Notes: generated by a model not told the origin, from the sequence alone. A stretch of DNA of 64,000 nucleotides from Galbibacter pacificus (GCF_029603155.1 NZ_JAPMUA010000005.1:248001-312000); one strand, 5' to 3'; positions 39,930 to 48,496 are shown, counted from the stretch's first letter. Numbers and translations: made by a program.

Positions 39930-41393
39930 TTACATTTCCCAACCTTTGCGGTATTCCCTTGTAACAAATTGGTTGGCATCTTCAAGGTTGGTAATCTTCA
40001 TGTTTTCTCCGTCCCACAATAGTTTTTTTCTACCGTAAAACTCCTCGTTCCTGCCACTTTTTCTTTTCAGCATATAACTACGTATGGCCAAGTTCCCCAT
40101 AAGTACGGTTTCTGTCATTGGTCCGGCATAATCAAACGAAGATGTCAAGCCTTTATGCTCTTTGCTTCCAAAACCAGCCTTACATGCATCTACCCATTTG
40201 CGTTGGTGACCGTATTCTGGCTCTGGCATATCCTCTACTTCGGGTCCAAATTCCGTAGTACCGTCGTTTAAGTATAATTTTGGCATCAATGGCGAACTAT
40301 CGTTTATGTTTGTAGAAATAATACCCTTTTCACCATGGATAAGAACCCCGTTTGCACTTCCGGAACCTCCAATATCGCTATCGGCCGGAATAATATCTGG
40401 ATGCGACGGGCGGATACCGCCATCGCTCCATGTCATAACAATAGGAGCTTTTGATTTCTCGGTTGCATCAAAATTCAAGGTAATAAACGAAGACGGCGGA
40501 CAACCCTTTGGATGGTAGTCCGGAGTCCACATTTGCGAATATACAGAACTTACGCTGCATTCGGCAGCCGTTGGGTACATAAGGCCTAGGGTCCTAAACG
40601 GAATATCGATAAGGTGACAGCCTACATCTCCTAATGCCCCTGTGCCATATTCCCACCAACCTCTCCAGTTGAACGGGTGTATGTTTGGAATATATGGAGT
40701 TTCTTTTGATGGTCCTAACCAAAGATCCCAATGAAGCGCTTCGGGTTTTTTGCTTGGATCTGGTTTTGGCATGGCACCACCTTGAGGCCAAACGGGACGG
40801 TTGGTCCATACTTCTACCTTGGTAATGTTCCCTAGTTTGCCAGAATCTACCCATTTTTGAACCATGCCCAATAATGGGTTTGACCCACCTTGGTTCCCCA
40901 TTTGGGTTACTACTTTTTGATCTCTTGCCATTTGCGTAAGCATACGGGCTTCCCTAATATTGTGCGTCATGGGTTTTTGCACATATACGTGCTTATTCCT
41001 TTCCATTGCATATTTTGCTGCTGGCCCATGTACGTGGTCTGGCGTAGAAATGGTCAGTGCATCGATATCTTTTTCTTTATCGAGCATCTCCCTAAAGTCT
41101 GCATACAATTTTGCTTTCGGAAACTTTTTAACGGTTTTGGCAGCCGACCCCGAAAAGTCAACATCGCATAAAGCTACTACACGTTCGCGACCGTTTACAG
41201 AAGCATTCACGATGTCGCTGTGCCCTTTTCCTCCTGCACCAATTGCTGCTAGGTTTAATTGATCGCTAGGCGCAATAAAGCCTACGCCACCTAAAACATG
41301 CCGGGGAACAATCATGAATGATGAGGCCATGGCCCCAGTTTTAATGAAGTTTCTCCGAGATGCTATTTTAGAGGTGTTCTTTTTCTCGCTCAT
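39930..41393 (-). CDS. Gfo/Idh/MocA-family oxidoreductase, Tat-exported (copy 1)
   Basis: The 487-residue protein has a twin-arginine signal (ASRRNFIKTGAMASSFMIV, about residues 11-30). A Rossmann NAD(P)-binding domain follows (NLAAIGAGGKGHSDI; ALCDVDFSG; DALTISTPDHVHGPAAKYAMERNKHVYVQKPM, with the conserved Lys), then the Gfo/Idh C-terminal domain (WDLWLGPSKETPYIPNIHPFNWRGWWEYGTGALGDVGCHLIDIPFRTLGL, with the catalytic His region). The family oxidises or reduces sugars and inositols. Periplasmic placement by the Tat route implies tightly bound cofactor. A LacI-type palindrome lies upstream. Confidence 0.93.
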   Translation of the reverse strand: MSEKKNTSKIASRRNFIKTGAMASSFMIVPRHVLGGVGFIAPSDQLNLAAIGAGGKGHSDIVNASVNGRERVVALCDVDFSGSAAKTVKKFPKAKLYADFREMLDKEKDIDALTISTPDHVHGPAAKYAMERNKHVYVQKPMTHNIREARMLTQMARDQKVVTQMGNQGGSNPLLGMVQKWVDSGKLGNITKVEVWTNRPVWPQGGAMPKPDPSKKPEALHWDLWLGPSKETPYIPNIHPFNWRGWWEYGTGALGDVGCHLIDIPFRTLGLMYPTAAECSVSSVYSQMWTPDYHPKGCPPSSFITLNFDATEKSKAPIVMTWSDGGIRPSHPDIIPADSDIGGSGSANGVLIHGEKGIISTNINDSSPLMPKLYLNDGTTEFGPEVEDMPEPEYGHQRKWVDACKAGFGSKEHKGLTSSFDYAGPMTETVLMGNLAIRSYMLKRKSGRNEEFYGRKKLLWDGENMKITNLEDANQFVTREYRKGWEM

Positions 41394-41398
41394 AATTT

Positions 41399-41406
41399 TA
41401 AAACTA
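41399..41406 (-). promoter_or_regulatory. Candidate -7 element of the Gfo/Idh gene
   Basis: Minus-strand TAGTTTTA, one mismatch from TAnnTTTG, ends 5 nt before the ATG. No TTTG box at -33. It lies at the same 43-nt distance from the LacI-type palindrome as in the sulfatase promoter. Confidence 0.4.
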
Positions 41407-41438
41407 GGTTTAAGTTAATTACGTTATTATTTACAATC

Positions 41439-41452
41439 CTAAAACGTTTTAG
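41439..41452. promoter_or_regulatory. LacI-type palindrome upstream of the Gfo/Idh gene
   Basis: CTAAAACGTTTTAG, a perfect 14-bp palindrome with central CG, containing the 12-bp core seen upstream of the sulfatase (27283-27294). Its centre is 46 nt from the ATG at 41393 and 43 nt from the -7 candidate. Confidence 0.6.
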
Positions 41453-41655
41453 CATACTGCTATAAAATAAAGGCTTTCAAGCCATTTTTTTTGTTTTAGG
41501 TTTTAAAGATATAAAAATATAGGCTCGCTTTTAATATTTTAACAATAAAGTTAGTTTTTACTTTTATTCATTGGTTTGCATTAAAAGTCCGTGCAGCAGT
41601 CCTATTTTAAATGGAATGCCACACAAAAGCGAGCATCTTTTTATGGTTCGGTAAA

Positions 41656-42804
41656 TTAACTGTTGGCAAACTCCTTTAAGCAGTTTACTACATAATCCAA
41701 TTCTTCTTTTGTATTGTATTTTGAAAATGAAAAGCGAACCGAAGGCTTCTGTAGGTCTTCTTCACTTAAAATTTCGGTGAGTACGTGAGAACCGGTACTG
41801 CTTCCGCTTTGGCAGGCACTTCCTTTAGAGCAGGCAATACCCTTAATATCCAATTGAAACAATAGCAGCGCTCCTTTTTCAGCAGAAAAAGGCAAACAAA
41901 CATTTACAAGGGTATAGGTGCTTTTATCGTTGGAAGCGCAATTCCCGTTAAATTTCACTCCGGGCAGGGCACTTTCTAACGACTCCATAAAATAGTTTTT
42001 CAAGCCTGTTACATATGCACGTTCTTCATCAAGATTTTCATAAGCCAAGACAAATGCTTCTTCAAGGCCAACAATGTTATGGAAAGGCTCGGTACCGGCC
42101 CTAAAGCCCCTTTCCTGCTCTCCTCCGTGTATTAATTGTTTTAAAGGGATGTTTTTTCTTATGTATGCAAAACCAATACCTTTTGGACCGTGAAATTTAT
42201 GCGCGGCCGCGGTAAGAAAATCGACCTTTGTTTTTTGAAGGTCCCATTCCCAATGGCCAATAGACTGGACCGTATCTGAATGAAACAATGCATTATATTC
42301 TTTACAAACATCGGCAAACGCATCGATATCAATCATATTACCGATTTCATTGTTTACGTGCATCAGGCTCACCAATGTTTTAGCCTCGCTGTTTTTAAGG
42401 AGTTCTTCCAGGCTTTCCAAACTTGGCGTTCCGCAATTGTTCAAATCAACATACGAAACCTTCACCCCATACTCTTGTTCCAATTGCTCAACGGTATGCA
42501 GCACGGCATGATGCTCTATCTTTGAAGTTATAAGGTGCTTCACGCCCAAATCCCTAACAGCGCACCTCAGTATCATGTTATCGGCTTCTGTTCCACCAGA
42601 GGTGAAAATAATCTCAGACGGACTGGCATTAAGCTGCTTGGCAATAGTCTTCCGGGCCTTCTCGATTTGCGTTTTGGCCGATCGTCCAAAACTGTGGGTA
42701 GATGAGGGGTTCCCGTAACAATTTGCCAAAGCTTCCTGCATTTTGGCTATCACTTCTTCTCTTACCTGCGTAGTAGCAGCACTGTCTAAATAAACTTTTT
42801 GCAT
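41656..42804 (-). CDS. Cysteine desulfurase (NifS/IscS type)
   Basis: Start at MQKVYLDSAATTQVREEVI (42804); a longer frame to 42840 lies upstream of the predicted promoter, so it cannot be transcribed from it. The 382-residue PLP enzyme has IFTSGGTEADNMIL, LVSLMHVNNEIGNMID, HSDTVQSIG, the PLP-binding Lys in TAAAHKFHGPKGIGF, and the active-site loop ACSKGSACQSGSSTGSHVL with its persulfide Cys. It mobilises sulfur for Fe-S clusters and thio-modifications. It stands alone, without iscU or sufU next to it. Confidence 0.93.
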   Translation of the reverse strand: MQKVYLDSAATTQVREEVIAKMQEALANCYGNPSSTHSFGRSAKTQIEKARKTIAKQLNASPSEIIFTSGGTEADNMILRCAVRDLGVKHLITSKIEHHAVLHTVEQLEQEYGVKVSYVDLNNCGTPSLESLEELLKNSEAKTLVSLMHVNNEIGNMIDIDAFADVCKEYNALFHSDTVQSIGHWEWDLQKTKVDFLTAAAHKFHGPKGIGFAYIRKNIPLKQLIHGGEQERGFRAGTEPFHNIVGLEEAFVLAYENLDEERAYVTGLKNYFMESLESALPGVKFNGNCASNDKSTYTLVNVCLPFSAEKGALLLFQLDIKGIACSKGSACQSGSSTGSHVLTEILSEEDLQKPSVRFSFSKYNTKEELDYVVNCLKEFANS

Positions 42805-42809
42805 GGGCA

Positions 42810-42841
42810 CAAAAGTACTTTTATTTAAAATTATTCGCAAT
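42810..42841 (-). promoter_or_regulatory. Promoter of the cysteine desulfurase gene, immediately before the start codon
   Basis: On the minus strand ATTG (42841-42838), 20-nt spacer, TACTTTTG (42817-42810), an exact TAnnTTTG. Only five bases separate the box from the ATG, so the transcript should begin at or near the start codon (leaderless or nearly so). Confidence 0.7.
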
Positions 42842-42867
42842 AAATTTCGTTATAACTTAGTATGTTT

Positions 42868-42875
42868 TACATTTG
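42868..42875 (+). promoter_or_regulatory. -7 element of the calcium-repeat lipoprotein gene
   Basis: TACATTTG, exact TAnnTTTG, 21 nt before the ATG at 42897, with TTTC at the -33 distance. Back-to-back with the cysteine desulfurase promoter. Confidence 0.5.
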
Positions 42876-42896
42876 CCTATCATTAATTTTTTTGAA

Positions 42897-43817
42897 ATGA
42901 GAAAGATTTTCTTCTTTGCAGTATTAATTCTATGCGCCTCTTGTGATGACGGAGATATTGTTATAGACCCGCTTACCTTCGACAATACCGACATACAACC
43001 GGCGTGCGGCGATATTACCTTATTTAAGATTTCCGACAACAAAGAGGAAGCCCTTATAATGAAAATTAGCCCCAGTAGTAGTACCCCCCCTGTTTTTACA
43101 ACGGTAGACACCCTAAATTTCACCATAAATAATGAGGCCAATAAGGTAGTATATAGAATTTTTGATGACGAAGTCAGCAATTCTTATTTCTGTCAGGACG
43201 TGCCACCAACTACGCCTTTGGCTACCGAGGAATGGTATGCTCCCAGCGGAACCATACAAATAATAACCACTGTTGAAGACGACGACCAAGATGGCGTGCC
43301 CACAAGCCAGGAGGGAGTTGTTTATAATGACGATGGCACCGTAAACCAAGAAGAATCCAGAGATACGGACGGCGATGGTTTTCCAGATTATATTGATAAT
43401 GATGATGATGATGATAATATTTTAACTAGTGAAGAAATTGATTTTGACGACCAAAAGCAACTAATTTTAATTGACACAGATGGTGACGACACCCCGAACT
43501 ATCTTGATGCAGACGATGATAACGATAATATTCCCACCATTGATGAAGACCTTAATGGCGATGGAAATCCTGCCAACGATACCACTGATATTGATGGGGA
43601 AACCATCCCTAATTATTTAACAACTGTAGCTGCCGTAGAAACAACCAATCATTTTGGCAGGAAAGCAAATAAATATCAACGCATCTATACCAGTGTTATT
43701 AAAATAATCAATGGTTTCCAGTTGGTAAACGAAGGTGACGAGGAAATTAAGTACGATGTAGACGAATATTATTTTGGTACGATTGAAACCCCGATATCAC
43801 AAACAGAAAAACTGTAG
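42897..43817 (+). CDS. Lipoprotein with calcium-binding (thrombospondin type-3-like) repeats
   Basis: Start at MRKIFFFAVLILCASC (42897), giving a lipobox with Cys16. The 306-residue product has a beta-rich N-terminal part (about 17-125) with paired cysteines (IQPACGDITLF, YFCQDV). A run of Asp-rich repeats follows, of the TSP3/EF-hand-like type: DDDQDGVPTSQEG, DTDGDGFPDYIDNDDDDD, DTDGDDTPNYLDADDDNDNIPTIDEDLNGDGNP. A C-terminal module of 70 residues completes it. Such repeats bind Ca2+ and stiffen surface proteins. Surface-exposed lipoprotein, function unknown. Confidence 0.82.
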   Translation: MRKIFFFAVLILCASCDDGDIVIDPLTFDNTDIQPACGDITLFKISDNKEEALIMKISPSSSTPPVFTTVDTLNFTINNEANKVVYRIFDDEVSNSYFCQDVPPTTPLATEEWYAPSGTIQIITTVEDDDQDGVPTSQEGVVYNDDGTVNQEESRDTDGDGFPDYIDNDDDDDNILTSEEIDFDDQKQLILIDTDGDDTPNYLDADDDNDNIPTIDEDLNGDGNPANDTTDIDGETIPNYLTTVAAVETTNHFGRKANKYQRIYTSVIKIINGFQLVNEGDEEIKYDVDEYYFGTIETPISQTEKL

Positions 43818-43829
43818 TTATTAATTTAA

Positions 43830-44372
43830 TTATGAATTTTGGTATACATATACTTCTGTTGCCCCTAAACCATAGGTTCGGTAATCTGCGTCGTAATAAG
43901 TAACATTGTCGTACCGGCCAAAAAGATATTCCAGTTCGGTTTTGAGTATCCCTTGCCCAACGCCGTGGATGAACACAATTTTTTGTATCCTGTTTTTCAA
44001 TGCAAATTCCAATTGTCCTTTTGCGGTGTCAAGCTGTAAGTTCAACATGTCAAAACTGGTCATCCCCTTGGTAGAAGGCGTTAATTTTTCAATATGAAGG
44101 TCTACTTCCATTGGGGGAAGCACTTTTCCCATTTTCGGGGAACGCTTTTTACGTTTTTCCCCTTTTTGTTTTTCCCTGACCGCCTCAAAAACATCTGCAT
44201 TTGTAACTTTTAAGGTGTCGTCCTTACCAATTTTTATCAATTCGTTGCTTGAAAATTTCAAATTAAAACCTTCATTGGTAGTTACGGTTACCATATTATT
44301 ATCGACCCCAATAATTTTACCCTGTATGGCATCGTCTATGGTTTCGACCAAATCGCCTTTTTGGAGTTTCAT
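43830..44372 (-). CDS. Smr-domain protein (MutS2 C-terminal-like)
   Basis: The 180-residue protein has an N-terminal SH3/KOW-like part (MKLQKGDLVETIDDAIQGKIIGVDNNMVTVTTNEG). After a basic linker, a C-terminal Smr domain has MEVDLHIEKL and KIVFIHGVGQGILKTELEYLFGR (the HGxGxG nuclease loop). Smr domains nick or cleave DNA or RNA. A MutS ATPase is absent, so this is the stand-alone form. It lies 1 nt from the next small gene. Confidence 0.85.
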   Translation of the reverse strand: MKLQKGDLVETIDDAIQGKIIGVDNNMVTVTTNEGFNLKFSSNELIKIGKDDTLKVTNADVFEAVREKQKGEKRKKRSPKMGKVLPPMEVDLHIEKLTPSTKGMTSFDMLNLQLDTAKGQLEFALKNRIQKIVFIHGVGQGILKTELEYLFGRYDNVTYYDADYRTYGLGATEVYVYQNS

Positions 44373-44373
44373 G

Positions 44374-44589
44374 CTAAAAATCTTTTAATTGATCGTCCAG
44401 GCTTTTGGTCTCTTCATTTTTGTCCTTTTTTGGGTTTTCCTTTACCCAGAGCCTTGTAGACCGGTAAAGACCGAACATAAGTAATATAAAACCAATTATT
44501 TTTAAGTACTTGTCATATTCCGAATTATCGTCAAAAATAAAAATCATTACAGCCCCGATAATTATACACAAAAAAGAGAATAACTTCAT
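44374..44589 (-). CDS. Small membrane protein of unknown function
   Basis: A 71-residue protein with two membrane helices (FSFLCIIIGAVMIFIF; YLKIIGFILLMFGLYRS) and a charged C-terminal tail (ENPKKDKNEETKSLDDQLKDF). Its stop is 1 nt from the Smr gene start, so they are probably co-translated. No family recognised. Confidence 0.65.
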   Translation of the reverse strand: MKLFSFLCIIIGAVMIFIFDDNSEYDKYLKIIGFILLMFGLYRSTRLWVKENPKKDKNEETKSLDDQLKDF

Positions 44590-44701
44590 GCCTTCTATAA
44601 ATTTAGTATTGTTTTTATTGACAAAAATAATACTTTGAGATGGGTTAGGTTTAAGAAGTTTTTAATAAGTTTACAATAGTTTTAAAGATATTACGCACTT
44701 T

Positions 44702-45007
44702 ATGACAACATTTATGCTCATAAAAGCTGAGGAATATATGCTTCCCTGCTTAAATAAAAAGCTATTTGGCGTAGAATGCCTAGGCTGTGGAATACAGCGT
44801 TCGGTTGCTTTAATATTTCAAGGGGAGTTTATGGCGGCCTTTAAAATGTACCCTGCTATTTACACGCTTATATTACTTTTTATATACTTGGGCTTCAATA
44901 ATTTTTATAAAATAAGATATGCCAATAAAATTTTAGTTTTTTTATTGGTTTTAAACTTTGCCATAATTGTCGGCAATTATATTTTAAAATTAACTAATCA
45001 ATATTAA
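44702..45007 (+). CDS. DUF2752 membrane protein
   Basis: The 101-residue protein has the DUF2752 signature MLPCLNKKLFGVECLGCGIQRSVALIFQGEFMAAFKMYPAIY (Cys-Leu-Gly-Cys-Gly-x-x-Arg), then two membrane helices. Start may lie at 44702 or a few codons later. The conserved CxxCG suggests metal or redox binding; function unknown. The CCC-motif gene starts 2 nt after its stop. Confidence 0.82.
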   Translation: MTTFMLIKAEEYMLPCLNKKLFGVECLGCGIQRSVALIFQGEFMAAFKMYPAIYTLILLFIYLGFNNFYKIRYANKILVFLLVLNFAIIVGNYILKLTNQY

Positions 45008-45009
45008 TT

Positions 45010-45342
45010 ATGGAACAACAAAAGTTACCAAACGTTACAGTTTCTTTGGTTTTAGGCATTATTTCTTTTATAGCATGTTGCTGTTCGAGCGGGATAGGAG
45101 GGTTATTATTTTCCGGAATCGCTTTTTATTTGGTTAAAAAAGATGAAAAGACCTATCAATTAAACCCTGAAAATTATTCGAATTACAAGCAATTAAAAAC
45201 AGCTAAAACTGTTGCAATTGTCGGGCTAGTTCTATCCATTATAGCATTAATTATTGCTATTGTACAAATTGCCATGTATGGAGGCATTGATGGCTATTTG
45301 GAATATCAACAAGAAATGTTGGAACAGTATGGGATTGAATAG
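45010..45342 (+). CDS. CCC-motif membrane protein (DUF4190-like)
   Basis: A 110-residue protein with VSLVLGIISFIACCCSSGIGGLLFSGIAFYLVKKDEK, KTVAIVGLVLSIIALIIAI and a short acidic tail (EMLEQYGIE). The three consecutive cysteines in helix 1 and the AxxVGLVLS second helix define the Bacteroidota 'CCC motif membrane protein'. Two membrane helices. It is coupled with the DUF2752 gene. Function unknown. Confidence 0.85.
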   Translation: MEQQKLPNVTVSLVLGIISFIACCCSSGIGGLLFSGIAFYLVKKDEKTYQLNPENYSNYKQLKTAKTVAIVGLVLSIIALIIAIVQIAMYGGIDGYLEYQQEMLEQYGIE

Positions 45343-45369
45343 TAATAGTATTTTTAAATAACTCTTTTT

Positions 45370-45396
45370 AAACACCTGCTTTATGGCAGGTGTTTA
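45370..45396. terminator. Bidirectional terminator
   Basis: AAACACCTGC (45370-45379) pairs with GCAGGTGTTT (45386-45395) around a 6-nt loop, with T runs on both sides. It lies between convergent genes and overlaps the stop codon of the minus-strand gene. Confidence 0.9.
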
Positions 45397-46050
45397 TTTT
45401 TTATCTATTTTGTAATTGCTAATGTTTAAAATAAAGTTTCCTGTTTTGGTAGCCTCTTTCCGCATTTTCTTTCTATCAACCTCTACATTTTTTGCCACAT
45501 ATTGAATGGGGAGTTTAATTTTTTCAATCTCAAAACTTACAATTACCTTATTGGGCAATATGGCCCCGGAAGTATTATAATTCATAAAGATTTTATAGGT
45601 TCCATTTTTTTTGGTGTTTATTTCAGAGACTTCTATGCGTTTTACATCTGTGTCTATCCATAAGGTCGCTATTGCAAAATCGGCTTTGTTGTTTGTTGGG
45701 ATAATATTAATTTTTTTTAAAACAGTACCGTTCACTTCTTCCTTTCCCCTATCTACGGTTATAAACGGATTTTTAAAAAGCTCCTGCATGGACAAGTCCA
45801 GGCCTCGCTTGGGAACCATAACAAAATCATCGGACTCAAAGTTTACAGGGCTCCCTTTTTTATAGTGCATCTTGGCATACTTTGTTGGCATATTTATAAA
45901 ACTAACGTCAACATTGAGCTCTAAATCGGCTGTAAATGCAATAATGCTGTCCAATCTTTCTTTAACAACCAACAGGTCACTATCTGCTTCTTGTGCATTC
46001 AACATAAAAGTCCCAAGGAAAAGACAGGTTATATATATTAATTTCCGCAT
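45394..46050 (-). CDS. Secreted LolA-like protein
   Basis: The 218-residue protein has a signal peptide ending TFMLNAQ, followed by a half-barrel-type beta sequence (IIAFTADLELNVDVSFINMPTKYAKMHYKKGSPVNFESDDFVMVP, ATLWIDTDVKRIEVSEIN, GTYKIFMNYN). This recalls LolA/LolB-fold periplasmic carriers of lipid or lipoprotein. It overlaps the ABC permease gene by one base (stop and start share an A) and ends the operon. It may receive or deliver the substrate of the exporter (inference). Confidence 0.65.
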   Translation of the reverse strand: MRKLIYITCLFLGTFMLNAQEADSDLLVVKERLDSIIAFTADLELNVDVSFINMPTKYAKMHYKKGSPVNFESDDFVMVPKRGLDLSMQELFKNPFITVDRGKEEVNGTVLKKINIIPTNNKADFAIATLWIDTDVKRIEVSEINTKKNGTYKIFMNYNTSGAILPNKVIVSFEIEKIKLPIQYVAKNVEVDRKKMRKEATKTGNFILNISNYKIDKK

Positions 46051-46880
46051 TATTTTATATCGTTTTTATTAAAAATACCAACTCCCATAAACACAAATAC
46101 AATAATGTACCCCATTAACAAAATATTGCTCCGATAAATTTCCTGCCAAGGGATATCTTGATAAAAAAGCAGTTGCCAGGCATTGTTCAACTTTGGGAAA
46201 AACCATTTATGATACCACACGCTATTAATTTCTACTTTTTGCAATACATTGCTTACAATTAAAAACAGAGCTGCAATTATCCATGTTTTTGTTGTTTCCT
46301 TCATTATAACGGCAATAGTCATGCTTGCAACAGAAAAGAAAACCATGGAAACGGTTCCCGATAAAAAAGCCATTTGTAGCCTATACTGGGCATCTGCCGA
46401 ATTAAAAAAGTTCAATGTTCCAAGGTAAATTACCAAGTCTCCCTTTCCAAAAAAAACATAGGAAAATACAAAAGCCGTAAGTGCCGTAAGGAAAACCACT
46501 GAAATGGTAAAACCAATGGCCACTATATATTTAGACATAACAAACTTCCACTTTTCAATGGGCTGCAACATAATGGTTTGTAACGTATTGTCTTTATATT
46601 CTGAAGTGAGCATGCCAGAAACAACAATAATAAGAATAAGAGGCAAATGAAACCAAAACGTGTTCAGTATAAGATACACCAGCAAATTACCGTTAAGCAA
46701 GTTTCCTTCAAAATAAAAGGTATCCTTTAAATTGCTCAGTAAAATATCTATAATGGCGCTCCCTTGATAATATGCCGACACCAAAACCAAGAACTCAATA
46801 ATTAAGATTGCTGTAATTGCATAAAATGTCTTGCTTTGTTTAAAAAGCTTATAAACTTCAGCTATTATTAAATCCTTCAT
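46050..46880 (-). CDS. ABC-2-type transporter permease
   Basis: The 276-residue protein has about six membrane helices and the ABC-2 family region (VSGMLTSEYKDNTLQTIMLQPIEKWKFVMSKYIVAIGF). Its start overlaps the ATP-binding gene stop by 4 nt (ATGA). Partner of the ATP-binding protein upstream. Substrate unknown. It has no extracytoplasmic MacB-like domain. Confidence 0.88.
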   Translation of the reverse strand: MKDLIIAEVYKLFKQSKTFYAITAILIIEFLVLVSAYYQGSAIIDILLSNLKDTFYFEGNLLNGNLLVYLILNTFWFHLPLILIIVVSGMLTSEYKDNTLQTIMLQPIEKWKFVMSKYIVAIGFTISVVFLTALTAFVFSYVFFGKGDLVIYLGTLNFFNSADAQYRLQMAFLSGTVSMVFFSVASMTIAVIMKETTKTWIIAALFLIVSNVLQKVEINSVWYHKWFFPKLNNAWQLLFYQDIPWQEIYRSNILLMGYIIVFVFMGVGIFNKNDIK

Positions 46881-47734
46881 AAGTCTGGGGTCTCAAAAAG
46901 TTGGTCGAAATCTATTTCGGGCACGCACGATGTTATAAAAATACCTTCTTCGTTTAATTGCTGAAGTATTTGCGGGATATCTTCTTGAGAAATTTTTATC
47001 TGGGCACTATTTTTCTTTACTTCAGAAGCATATTTCTTTATAATTTTGGATTGGTATATACCTGAAGCATAAAGTGTATACAACGCTGTATTTTTAGCAA
47101 TAAGCGTTTGTGTTTCACCATATCCAACTATGGCTCCTTTATTTATTACGTAGAGCACATCGCATATTTTAGAGAGCTCGTCAATAATATGCGATGAAAT
47201 AATAACCCCTATTTTTTCCCGGGCTACCAAATCAATAATAAGTGTACGGATGGCCTTAATGCCAATGGGATCCAGACCAGAAAACGGTTCGTCCAGCAGT
47301 AGGCACTCTGGGTTGTTAAGCAAAGCTACCGCTATTCCCAAACGTTGTTTCATCCCCAGGGAAAAATTCTTTACGGGATCTTTTCTATCTATTGGCAACC
47401 CTACTTTTTGCAGACTCAAATCAATATCGGCCTCAGAAAAACCGAGTTTTTGCACTTTGGCAAATACCCTAAGGTTTTCTCTTGCGCTTAAATATTCATA
47501 CATAGCGGGCTTTTCTATAATTCCGCCTAATGGTTTCTTTCTGGATGAATGGATGTGCACATTTCCGGAACTGGGTTTTATCAACCCAAAAAGAATCTTA
47601 AACAAGGTGCTCTTTCCGGCTCCGTTCTTGCCCAACAACCCAACAATCTGTCCTGCCTTACATGATATTGAAACATCTTTTAAGACCTCAACATTTCTAT
47701 AACGCTTGTAAAGCCCTTCTGCGGTAATTATCAT
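46877..47734 (-). CDS. ABC transporter ATP-binding protein
   Basis: The 285-residue ATPase has Walker A VGLLGKNGAGKSTLFKIL, signature NFSLGMKQRLGIAVALL, Walker B ECLLLDEPFSGLDPIG and the switch His in VIISSHIIDEL. This is the ABC-A/BcrA-type family with a C-terminal extension. It drives the downstream permease. It overlaps the upstream 198-residue gene by 4 nt. Confidence 0.95.
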   Translation of the reverse strand: MIITAEGLYKRYRNVEVLKDVSISCKAGQIVGLLGKNGAGKSTLFKILFGLIKPSSGNVHIHSSRKKPLGGIIEKPAMYEYLSARENLRVFAKVQKLGFSEADIDLSLQKVGLPIDRKDPVKNFSLGMKQRLGIAVALLNNPECLLLDEPFSGLDPIGIKAIRTLIIDLVAREKIGVIISSHIIDELSKICDVLYVINKGAIVGYGETQTLIAKNTALYTLYASGIYQSKIIKKYASEVKKNSAQIKISQEDIPQILQQLNEEGIFITSCVPEIDFDQLFETPDL

Positions 47735-48327
47735 ATAGAAGATTCTAATTGAATAGTATGGAAGTTGAATTTTGATTTATAATTTTTCTCCAAAAAAGTT
47801 CGCGACCAAAAACTCTTTTTAAATAAAAATACAGGGTCCCGCAACATAAAATATGGAATATAATGAAACCACCTTACGCCCCTAGATCTATAATAGTTTT
47901 TCAGCTCTTCTTTTATTCCCAATTCTTCTGCGGCTACTTCTGCGGCCATGCGTTGGCATTTGGAACTAATATAAGTTTCGGCTATCCGTTCATTAAAACC
48001 ATACATAAAAAACTGGTCTTTTGCCCTTTTATAATTTTGGTACCGCGACCAGCCGTCCATCAATACTAAATAAATATGAACAAAAGAGAACATAAAGCAC
48101 CAACCCCAAAAAAGGCCCCATAAAAAATAAGCTTCATGATATGCCCGGTACAAAGCTTCCCAATATAGCCATGATTCCAATACGAAAAGTATTAACGAGA
48201 GGTACAATAATCTCCCCACCCTAAAATAAGAGACAAAAATACTAGGCTGTGGCGGAAGGCTTTTAGTAAACAAAATACATCGGTGTTTAGAGATATAAAA
48301 ATAGCATTGTCCTTCCAAATATACCAA
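47731..48327 (-). CDS. Membrane protein of unknown function, first gene of the ABC operon
   Basis: The 198-residue frame has two long hydrophobic segments (LLYLSLILFVLESWLYWEAL; FLWGLFWGWCFMFSFVHIYLVLMDGW), followed by a charged, aromatic-rich tail (RYQNYKRAKDQFFMYGFNERIAETYISSKCQRMAAEVAAEELGIKEELKNYYRSRGVRWFHYIPYFMLRDP). The first 25 residues are atypical, so the true start may be further in. It overlaps the ATPase gene by 4 nt. No family recognised. Confidence 0.68.
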   Translation of the reverse strand: MVYLEGQCYFYISKHRCILFTKSLPPQPSIFVSYFRVGRLLYLSLILFVLESWLYWEALYRAYHEAYFLWGLFWGWCFMFSFVHIYLVLMDGWSRYQNYKRAKDQFFMYGFNERIAETYISSKCQRMAAEVAAEELGIKEELKNYYRSRGVRWFHYIPYFMLRDPVFLFKKSFWSRTFLEKNYKSKFNFHTIQLESSI

Positions 48328-48496
48328 TTATCACAAAGAACTGTTTTGATAAAGAAAGAATTTAAAGACAAAATGTTAATAATTATCGAGAAAAACCTTA
48401 TAAAAGTCTTAAATAACTGTACTTTTTATACGAAACTTAAAATAGTTTGCATAAATCAAATTTTTATCTATATATTGTTTCAAACTATATGAGACC

